Shown here: positions 1-5,462 of the stretch, piece by piece
Position numbering within the stretch: the stretch's first letter is position 1
How the letters are laid out: the number at the start of each line of letters is the position of its first letter
Assembly (NCBI GenBank): GCA_030145265.1
Contig: JAQYWA010000159.1
Coordinates: 1-5,462 of the forward strand
Source: Desulfuromonas sp.
GTDB taxonomy: Bacteria > Desulfobacterota > Desulfuromonadia > Desulfuromonadales > Trichloromonadaceae
Direction of reading: 5' to 3'
Length of the DNA: 5,462 nt
Notes under the pieces: model-generated
Seen by the model: only the letters and a program-made list of their open reading frames with translations
Database searches by the model: none
Told to the model about the DNA's origin: nothing
Position numbers and translations under genes: made by a program

Positions 1-1859
1 CCAGAAAGAAATGTAAATGCATTGCCGTACAGAAGAACACTTGTCACTTGTGGTGTTGCGCTTCTGTTGGCAAGAATCAGGGGTTGTGAAGACGAGCGAG
101 CATCGTTGTAAGCGATGACTGAGAACTGGGCAGAGGAGTTCATCCCCATATCCCACTTCTGGAAGTTCGCACCCACCGTATCATCAGTAAGCTGTACTTT
201 CGGTGCAGCTTTAGTTATCTCTACATCGGTTGTGAAACTACTTCCACCGGCTTGCCATGTGGCTGTAGTTGCACTGGTAGCAGTTAGTACATCACCGATT
301 GATGGGGCAGCAGAGGCAGCCACACCAACCACACCTGTCGCTGTAGTGAGATTATCGATGCCACCGACAAATGTACCAGCACCCGCAAAGGTAGCGTTCT
401 GAGATGAGTCGAGGGTGAGGGCAGTTGTTCCGCCGAGTGTTGTGTTAGTTGCTGCTGTTGTGAACACAATTTCCGTGGCAGCATTCTGTACGCCAAACCC
501 GCCACCAAACCGAAGTTCAGTTGTTGTGGCGAAACTGGTTGCTCCGAAAAATGCAATGTCCTCCTCGGTATTTGTGTAATGCCTAAGTAGGAATCGCGAG
601 TCTTTGTTAGTGGCATCGGTGTCAACAGAACTAACTCGTATGCCACCAGTAGCACCTAAGATAATATCAAGAGGTTGTGTGGGAGAATCTTCTCCTATAC
701 CCACATTACCCGCATTCGTTATGGTTAGGGTTTGGGTGTTGTTGTACTCGAACTGAACTCTACCTGCATTACTAGCGTGGAACTCACCAGAGAGTACCAG
801 CTCTCCGCCACTTCCAGCACCACCAGCAGATATCCTTAGCTCTGCAGCAGAATCTGTGTGGGTTATGTAGTAGTCTGCTCCAGCAGTTCCAAGGGTAAGC
901 GTGTCATTGCTAAGTGTTAACCGCGTACCAGAAGCATTGTCATCAATGCCGAGGGAGGTAAGGTTACCTGTGATAGTTCCAGCACCCGTAAGGGTTACCC
1001 CTGTTGCAGTAGCCTGGACTGCGGCAACTCCGCCAGCCACAATGTCAAATCGGTTCGCTGATGGGGAGGTTATGTATGTATCGCCTAACTGGTCTTGCCC
1101 ATCGAACCAAAACTTTGCGGTTTCTTCACAGGCCATGTGGTAGTTAAAAGCAACACTGGTGTCTGCAAGGCAAGACATTGCAATGTTCGTTCCGTTGACA
1201 TGGAATCCCAGTGCGCCACCATTCTGAACTATCCTAGCTGACAGTGAAGCTCCGTGATAGAAATGCAGGTAGTGTAGGTTAGTGCTAGCCACGAAATCAA
1301 TTCGACCCCAACCATTGCTACCAGCATTTACTTCTAGGATGTCAGTAATTGTGGTTCTGGTATCTGTTATCTCTAATCTTTCACCAGTGGCATTGTCATC
1401 AATGCCGATAGAATGAAAACCAGTTGCAGCTCCAGTCGTCCAATCTATATGATCATTAGCTACATAGTTCAGAAGAAGGTCATGATCAATCGATGCAGGG
1501 TCAGGAGCTAACGGCAAAAATGAAAGCGGTGTGGCGCCTGGCGACCAGGGGCCGCTGTACTGAATGCTGTACATCAGATTGGTTTCAGAGTCGACGATTA
1601 GCATGCCGTTCTGTAAATCATCGGCAGCATTCATGTCAGTGGTGCGTTCCCAAGTATCAGGACCTACCATGTAAACGCCGTTTTGTGCCGGCACTATCTG
1701 GTCCTTCACCAGGACGCGATCGCCAGTTCCGACCACAACCCCATTAAGCGTTTGGCCAGTACCCGCCAGAGTGATGTTGGCCGTGGTTGAGGTTATGACC
1801 GGCGCCTTGATACCCTCTTCTGGAGAGCGGCCCATTCGTGAAATCGCTGAAGTAACCAT
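1..1859 (-). CDS. Phage tail fibre protein, N-terminal 619 residues (3' end outside window)
   Basis: This frame starts with ATG at 1859-1857 and is open to the left edge. I translated it through 619 codons without a stop. Residues 34-77 hold the motif GTGQTLNG...GDRVLVKDQ..PAQNGVYMV...WERTTDMN, which is common at the start of phage tail fibre and other tail proteins. Residues 124-140 (IDHDLLLNYVANDHIDW) are another stretch I recall from environmental phage fibres. The body is rich in Gly, Thr, Ala, Ser and Asn, with imperfect repeats (GIDDNATG at 152 and GIDDNASG at 304; TLTGAGTITG at 289 and TFAGAGTFVG at 490), as expected for beta-structured trimeric fibres. NVGIGEDSPTQPLDI at 385-399 is typical of fibres ending in an S74 chaperone domain, which would lie outside the window. 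The likely role is host-surface recognition. It directly follows the giant virion gene and shares one base with it. A structural protein other than the receptor-binding fibre is possible. Confidence 0.85.
   Translation of the reverse strand, partial: MVTSAISRMGRSPEEGIKAPVITSTTANITLAGTGQTLNGVVVGTGDRVLVKDQIVPAQNGVYMVGPDTWERTTDMNAADDLQNGMLIVDSETNLMYSIQYSGPWSPGATPLSFLPLAPDPASIDHDLLLNYVANDHIDWTTGAATGFHSIGIDDNATGERLEITDTRTTITDILEVNAGSNGWGRIDFVASTNLHYLHFYHGASLSARIVQNGGALGFHVNGTNIAMSCLADTSVAFNYHMACEETAKFWFDGQDQLGDTYITSPSANRFDIVAGGVAAVQATATGVTLTGAGTITGNLTSLGIDDNASGTRLTLSNDTLTLGTAGADYYITHTDSAAELRISAGGAGSGGELVLSGEFHASNAGRVQFEYNNTQTLTITNAGNVGIGEDSPTQPLDIILGATGGIRVSSVDTDATNKDSRFLLRHYTNTEEDIAFFGATSFATTTELRFGGGFGVQNAATEIVFTTAATNTTLGGTTALTLDSSQNATFAGAGTFVGGIDNLTTATGVVGVAASAAPSIGDVLTATSATTATWQAGGSSFTTDVEITKAAPKVQLTDDTVGANFQKWDMGMNSSAQFSVIAYNDARSSSQPLILANRSATPQVTSVLLYGNAFTFLS
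666..704 (-). other. VGIGxxSPxxPLD motif of S74-type fibre proteins
   Basis: Fibre residues 386-398 read VGIGEDSPTQPLD. The pattern VGIGxxSPxxxLD is characteristic of phage and bacterial fibres and adhesin-like proteins, many of which end in a self-cleaving S74 (endosialidase-type) intramolecular chaperone. Such a domain is not visible here, because the gene leaves the window 220 residues later. Confidence 0.6.
934..952. repeat. 19-base direct repeat within the fibre gene, copy B
   Basis: This is the second exact copy of the 19-base core, 456 bases (152 codons, in frame) from copy A. It encodes L-G-I-D-D-N-A of GIDDNASG (residues 303-309). Each copy precedes a (D/A)xYIT...SA...(I)xAGG segment, at residues 260-277 and 329-347, so the DNA repeat marks a duplicated fibre module of uneven length. 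Confidence 0.85.
1390..1408. repeat. 19-base direct repeat within the fibre gene, copy A
   Basis: The + strand bases GCATTGTCATCAATGCCGA match exactly at 1390-1408 and 934-952. On the coding strand this copy encodes I-G-I-D-D-N-A of the first GIDDNATG unit (residues 151-157). The flanking bases differ, so only a short core of a longer protein-level repeat is preserved. Confidence 0.85.
1629..1760 (-). other. Conserved N-terminal fibre motif region (GDRVLVKD...NGVY...W.R..D)
   Basis: Fibre residues 34-77 contain GVVVGTGDRVLVKDQ (40-54), then PAQNGVYMV (57-65) and WERTTDMN (70-77). This pattern of GDRVLVKDQ, ENG-Y-V and W-R-D is widespread in phage tail fibre and tail-tip proteins. I infer it belongs to the part that joins the fibre to the virion, because it lies at the N-terminus and in the half with composition closer to the upstream structural gene. 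Confidence 0.7.
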
Positions 1860-4800
1860 TACTTATCCTTATCCCGCCCTTCGGCCAGTGCTTGGTATAG
1901 GTTGAAGTTCTTTCCCTCTTTGCCGTCGATGTATGAATCGACGTAGTCCAAGAAGCGCCACAAGTTACCCGAGCCTGGTAGTGGCACCACGGATCCAACC
2001 GTGCGACCGACATCAGCTGCCAGCTTGGTGGCTGACTGGTTACCCTTCATGAAGCTCTCGACCTCCTGCTTCAATCTGACTGGCGCCGTAGCAATAGCAC
2101 TGATCGGCATGGTCGGAGCGAAGCCTTCCCAGGCAGACGCGATGTCGCGGACCAGCGGTACGGTACCGAGCATGAACTTGAATGTGTTTTTTGCTGCCCA
2201 CTCAGCAACATCCTCATCGTCATCAGGCGTATCCATAATCAGCAGCTGCGCCAGGTTAGCTGCAATTATCGGCATGAGTAGGCCATCCATCAAGAAGGCG
2301 GCTGAAAGAAAGTTTTCGCCACCCTTCGAGGATTTGTACAGTCGCTGGTAGTAGGCGTTGAACCAGGAGCCGAAGACGGTCAGCGTCTTCACGAACTCGT
2401 TCTGGTTCGACTGCATGATGCGACCCAGGTGCATGTCGGAGCCAGAGCCAACTGACTCGGCCACTGACCGGTCGGCCTCGAGGGAGGCGCGTTTCTCGTC
2501 GCCGTGATCTTCCATGCCGCTCTGATACTTCGCGTACCAAGTTGGGTAGGCCACAGTCGAATCGATCAAGGTCTGCATGATGAAGCCGCGAGCCTTAACC
2601 TCGTTCCACATTGCCTCGCCTTTGCTGGTGGCCAGGACTTTCTTCATGTACTCGCGCGCTTCACGGTTGACAACCTGCTTGCGGTTCTCCATGAACTTCG
2701 ATTTCGCGTCGACCATCGCCATGACCTCGAGCGGACGAGATCCGAAGTGACCCATCGCTTGCGCCCACTTGAGGACTCCGACTTCCCTGGCCGCGATCGG
2801 GATGGCACTAAACTGCTGCACCACGTTCCGGATCGAGTATGCCAAGTGCATCATAGTAGCAGCGCCACGCATGTGCCTGGATAACCTGGCCAGCCACCTG
2901 GAGGTCTCACGCGCCGGCTCGGCTCTCGAGATCGAGGTGACCGCATGCAGCATGTTCTCGTAGAACGGAGCGCCGTGCTTTTTCTCGATCTTATTCTGGA
3001 TCTCTTTGTTGTTCAAAATCCCGCGCAGCTGCCGGCCAGCTTCAGCAAAGGCAATGTAGTGCGTCTTCTCTTCAACGCCCTGGGTGATGTTCCTGGTATC
3101 CAGAAGCACAGGCCTGCCTCCGGATCCGCGCCTGGCGTGAGTAGATCCTGCTTGCATCGGTACCACGTTGGCAGTGTTCATGCCACGCATCTGCTCGTCG
3201 GCCAGCTCGAGAGCCTGGCTGTCGTACATCAGCTGCATGTGGCCACCAGACATCTCGACGCCATTGACCACAAATGGAGTCGCCTGCAGTTTCGGTGGCG
3301 CGATGCCAAGCATCGCTTTTGCCGCCGCCTGAAGTTGAGGCCATTGTGATTCATTCATCGCCCAGACGTTGTTGACCAGGTTGAGCTGCCGCGGAGTCAG
3401 TCGCATCATCAGCTTCTCGACATCTTCCTGGGTCAGTGCGTGGCCATCCATCAGCGCCTGCCTCGAGGATTCTGTCCCCCAGTACACAGCCATCATGAAA
3501 ACCTCGGAGCTAGTGAAGTCATCGACCTCACCGTCTTCCTTGGTGAATGGCATTGCATCGTTCTCTCGCAGGCCTACGTTCGACATGTCAGACATGAAGG
3601 CTTCCATCTGGCCAAACATTTCCATCTGCAGCTCGTACTTCCTGGAGACCGCATCGTTGATCGGCTTGTAGATATTCTCGAAGGCCCAGCCGCCGTCCTT
3701 GAATCCATCCAGCTTGCGGACCATGTTGCCCAGGGACGGGATCGAGTTGACCATGTCGCCCCAGGTAAGTTTGGCCATCCTGCCTTTGCGCTGCTTGCCA
3801 CGCTGGACGCTCGAGTCCTTGCCGCCATTTTCCTCGATCGAAATGAGGCCGGCTTCACGGATGGCAGCTGCCTCGGCATTGCCTTTGTCCGCGACCTGGC
3901 CGCCAACATAGCGTAGGTGGTCCAGCATGTCGGTCACGCCTTTCATCTCCTCGACCGTCATGTCATCGAAGGTAACCAGCTCGAAGCCCTCGAGGGTGCC
4001 GTTCTCGTGCCGGTAACGGATTGCTGCGATCAGGTTGGGGTCCAACATCTCCAAGCCAAACAGCTCGGAGTTCTCGTTCTCCGGATTGGTTTGCCCTTCA
4101 TAGAAATCCAAGACGCGCCTGGCGTAGGCATCGCGCTCGACCGGAGTCAGGCGAATGTCGTAGGCGTTGGCCAAGCTCTTCATAGCCTCGATGTATTGCT
4201 GGTCCACATTGAGCGGATTGTACTGGCGGTTCTGAACGCCTCGGACCTGCTTGCGACCCCTATCCATTCGGTCCTTGGCATCCATCGCAGCGCGGTACAG
4301 GTAGTGATTCCCCAGCTGCTGGATCTTGTCGTTGGTCGGGTCCTCGGCTTTTGCTGCAGCCTGGGCAGCCTTGATCATCTGGTTGTAGAACTTCGTCGGC
4401 CTGATCTGCTTGTAGGTCATCTTCCCGATCAGCTGCTCGGCCTCGAACTTCAGCGTGGCACGATCGATCTTCTGCGCAGCCGGCCTACCTTCGGCTTTCA
4501 GTTCGGCCAGGACCATCGCTGCCTGCTCTTCGTTGAGCATCGCCTCGCGCACTTCCTGCTCTAGGGATCCATCGTTCAGAATGTCGCCATACTTCTGGAC
4601 CATGATCTGTTCAGCCGCTTTATCAGCGGCCTGCTTCAGTGTGTCGGATTCCTTCACCTGGTTGTACATATCCTTGACTGACGCGAAGCCATAGGCCTCT
4701 GCGTACAGTGCGGGATCCAGGCCGCCACCTACGGCCTTGCCGATCCAGTTCTTACCGTTCGGCCAGGTGCCGATCGCGTCACGAAGCGCATGCCAATCGA

Positions 4801-5462
4801 CACGGCCATCGCTGACGATCTCGCCGTTCTCGTCTTTGATAACAGTCATATCGGACATCAGCTGGTAGGCAGGCTCTCTGGAAATGCGCTCGGCTTCCTG
4901 CTCGATCAGTGGCGCCTTTTCCTCGGCCCACTCTTTAGACTTCTGCTGCTTGTACTGCTTCATTACCTTGGCGTCGATTGTTGCCTCGGCGGTCTCGTTT
5001 TTGCGGGTAGCGTTTTTTTTGTACTTGGCCCACTGAGCATCAGTCATGCCAGCCTGCTCCTTCGACTGGAACAGCTCCGCGTATTCAGGCCGCATCCTGG
5101 CCAGGTCAATCTCCTGCTGGGTGGCCAGCATACGATCGAAGATCTCAGTGATCTCTGGATCCAGCTGCGCGCGCTGCAGGCGAGGGTTGGACAGGTTGCG
5201 GTAGAGGCGCTTCAACCAGGAGGCGAACGATGCGAACGCACGGCGCAGGCCAACGGATGGCGCCTTGCCTTCGCGCAGATAGACCTCGAAGGTCTCGGCC
5301 CACTTCTCGTGCTGCTCGACACTCAGGTTCTCGAAGTTCTCGGCCTCGAGCCAGTCAAGCATCGCCTGCTGGTTTTCGCTCATGCCGTACTTCTTCACCC
5401 AGGTAGCCTGGATGTCCAGGAACAGGTGACCACTCTCGTGCAGGAAGGATGACAGGTCGCTG
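1859..5462 (-). CDS. Giant phage polyvalent / ejected virion protein with N-terminal HExxH zincin motif (5' end outside window)
   Basis: This gene is open from the right edge to a TAA at 1859-1861, giving 1200 visible residues, numbered here from the codon at 5459-5461. The true start lies outside the window. The in-frame GTG at 5396-5398 is not a credible start, because an HExxH motif (HESGH, residues 8-12) and an unbroken frame lie upstream of it. A second motif, HEKWAE (51-56), could supply the third zinc ligand. Residues about 110-200 are highly charged and probably helical. Residues about 560-1110 carry stretches I recall from giant phage proteins: a WGTESSRQALMDG segment (661-673), GIAPPKLQATPF (719-730), STVAYPTWYAKY (968-979) and LTVFGSWFNAYYQRL (1027-1041). 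A hydrophobic segment (1051-1076) is followed by an acidic patch, TPDDDED. There is no cysteine, and methionine is about 5%. I infer a virion-associated protein, perhaps delivered with the DNA. The exact role is unknown. The family call is from memory, not from a search. Confidence 0.85.
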   Translation of the reverse strand, partial: SDLSSFLHESGHLFLDIQATWVKKYGMSENQQAMLDWLEAENFENLSVEQHEKWAETFEVYLREGKAPSVGLRRAFASFASWLKRLYRNLSNPRLQRAQLDPEITEIFDRMLATQQEIDLARMRPEYAELFQSKEQAGMTDAQWAKYKKNATRKNETAEATIDAKVMKQYKQQKSKEWAEEKAPLIEQEAERISREPAYQLMSDMTVIKDENGEIVSDGRVDWHALRDAIGTWPNGKNWIGKAVGGGLDPALYAEAYGFASVKDMYNQVKESDTLKQAADKAAEQIMVQKYGDILNDGSLEQEVREAMLNEEQAAMVLAELKAEGRPAAQKIDRATLKFEAEQLIGKMTYKQIRPTKFYNQMIKAAQAAAKAEDPTNDKIQQLGNHYLYRAAMDAKDRMDRGRKQVRGVQNRQYNPLNVDQQYIEAMKSLANAYDIRLTPVERDAYARRVLDFYEGQTNPENENSELFGLEMLDPNLIAAIRYRHENGTLEGFELVTFDDMTVEEMKGVTDMLDHLRYVGGQVADKGNAEAAAIREAGLISIEENGGKDSSVQRGKQRKGRMAKLTWGDMVNSIPSLGNMVRKLDGFKDGGWAFENIYKPINDAVSRKYELQMEMFGQMEAFMSDMSNVGLRENDAMPFTKEDGEVDDFTSSEVFMMAVYWGTESSRQALMDGHALTQEDVEKLMMRLTPRQLNLVNNVWAMNESQWPQLQAAAKAMLGIAPPKLQATPFVVNGVEMSGGHMQLMYDSQALELADEQMRGMNTANVVPMQAGSTHARRGSGGRPVLLDTRNITQGVEEKTHYIAFAEAGRQLRGILNNKEIQNKIEKKHGAPFYENMLHAVTSISRAEPARETSRWLARLSRHMRGAATMMHLAYSIRNVVQQFSAIPIAAREVGVLKWAQAMGHFGSRPLEVMAMVDAKSKFMENRKQVVNREAREYMKKVLATSKGEAMWNEVKARGFIMQTLIDSTVAYPTWYAKYQSGMEDHGDEKRASLEADRSVAESVGSGSDMHLGRIMQSNQNEFVKTLTVFGSWFNAYYQRLYKSSKGGENFLSAAFLMDGLLMPIIAANLAQLLIMDTPDDDEDVAEWAAKNTFKFMLGTVPLVRDIASAWEGFAPTMPISAIATAPVRLKQEVESFMKGNQSATKLAADVGRTVGSVVPLPGSGNLWRFLDYVDSYIDGKEGKNFNLYQALAEGRDKDK
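1866..1870 (-). promoter_or_regulatory. Ribosome binding site of the tail fibre gene
   Basis: The minus strand reads AAGGATAAGTAATG. The AAGGA lies six bases before the ATG at 1859-1857 and sits inside the last codons (Asp-Lys-Asp-Lys) of the upstream giant gene. The upstream stop TAA shares its last A with the fibre ATG (TAATG). Good spacing and the overlapping stop and start fix the fibre start and suggest translational coupling: ribosomes finishing the giant gene can restart on the fibre gene. Confidence 0.8.
2234..2311 (-). other. Predicted membrane-spanning segment near the C-terminus of the giant protein
   Basis: Residues 1051-1076 run through FLSAAFLMDGLLMPIIAANL and then AQLLIM, about 26 residues without a charge except one Asp. 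An acidic patch (TPDDDEDVAEW, 1078-1088) follows, and then a second, weaker hydrophobic stretch (FMLGTVPLVRDIA, about 1096-1108). This order of a conserved FxSWFNAYYQ block, a hydrophobic helix, an acidic loop and LGTVPLVRD is, as I recall, usual at the C-terminus of this phage family. It could let the protein insert into the host inner membrane after ejection. That role is inferred. The single Asp makes a peripheral or helical-bundle segment possible too. Confidence 0.6.
5102..5461 (-). other. Zincin-like metallopeptidase region of the giant protein
   Basis: The sequence shows S-F-L-H-E-S-G-H-L-F-L-D at visible residues 5-16, then EQHEKWAETFEVYLREGKAPS at about 49-69, and FDRMLATQQEI at about 108-118. 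HExxH supplies two zinc-binding histidines and the catalytic glutamate in zincin peptidases. Glu52, forty residues after the second histidine, is a plausible third ligand of the gluzincin kind. The block EKWA...FExYLxEGKAPS following an HExxH is one I recall from phage polyvalent proteins, where it marks a predicted metallopeptidase domain. The N-terminal part of the domain is off the window, so completeness cannot be judged. The substrate is unknown; virion maturation or cleavage of a host target after injection are both possible. Confidence 0.72.

Noticed and set aside
115..402. Small + strand frame of Ala, Val and Pro-rich protein, with another at 901-1143
   Set aside because: Both are the complement of the Thr/Ala/Gly-rich fibre repeats, which I translated as one unbroken minus-strand frame through this region.
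284..655. Minus-strand frame of 123 codons
   Set aside because: It is a shifted frame inside the fibre gene, with low-complexity Leu/Gln/Ser-rich sequence. The fibre frame is open across the same bases.
1744..2013. Minus-strand frame spanning the junction of the two genes
   Set aside because: It is out of frame with both genes. The tight TAATG junction and the Shine-Dalgarno sequence explain this region better.
2504..2884. Open frame of 126 codons on the + strand, with similar ones at 2001-2351, 2945-3349 and 3440-3916
   Set aside because: All lie opposite the giant gene, whose frame has clear protein-level patterns. They show no domains and no operon spacing.
3917..4564. 215-codon open frame on the + strand
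   Set aside because: It is antisense to the giant gene, with composition dominated by Leu, Val, His and Gln as expected from a reversed helical coding frame. No family features were seen.
5396..5398. GTG as the start codon of the giant gene
   Set aside because: The frame remains open upstream to the edge and encodes an HExxH motif there, and no clear Shine-Dalgarno sequence precedes the GTG.
4790..5452. 220-codon open frame on the + strand, rich in Leu, Val and Gly
   Set aside because: It is fully antisense to the giant gene. Its Leu richness mirrors the Lys, Glu and Gln codons on the other strand, it has no recognisable domain, and it would overlap the HExxH region.

Overview
The window looks like the virion-structural part of a tailed bacteriophage or prophage. 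Both genes read leftwards on the minus strand, every base is inside a coding frame, and both genes run off the window. No RNA gene, mobile element, CRISPR array, promoter or terminator was seen.

The right two thirds (1859-5462) is one very long reading frame. Its 5' end lies beyond the right edge, and its last 1200 residues are visible. The first visible residues contain an HExxH zinc-protease motif (HESGH, 5426-5440). A GTG further in (5396-5398) could be taken for a start, but the frame stays open upstream of it to the edge. The remainder is long, mostly helical and free of cysteine. Its C-terminal half I recognise from memory as typical of giant phage 'polyvalent' or ejected virion proteins. 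It includes one strong hydrophobic segment followed by an acidic patch.

The left third (1-1859) is a tail-fibre-like protein. It starts at the overlapping TAATG junction with the large gene and stays open to the left edge, with 619 residues visible. It has a conserved N-terminal phage motif (GDRVLVKD...NGVY), imperfect beta-type repeats in the body and a VGIGxxSPxxPLDI motif. Its C-terminus, possibly an S74-type intramolecular chaperone, is outside the window.

The two genes form an operon-like pair. The fibre gene has a Shine-Dalgarno sequence inside the last codons of the large gene and shares one base with its stop, which suggests translational coupling. G+C falls from about 54% over the first 120 fibre codons to about 44% over the next 100, which suggests a mosaic junction between a conserved anchor and an exchangeable fibre body. 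The host cannot be named from this window. The moderately GC-rich large gene would fit a proteobacterial phage, but that is only a guess.
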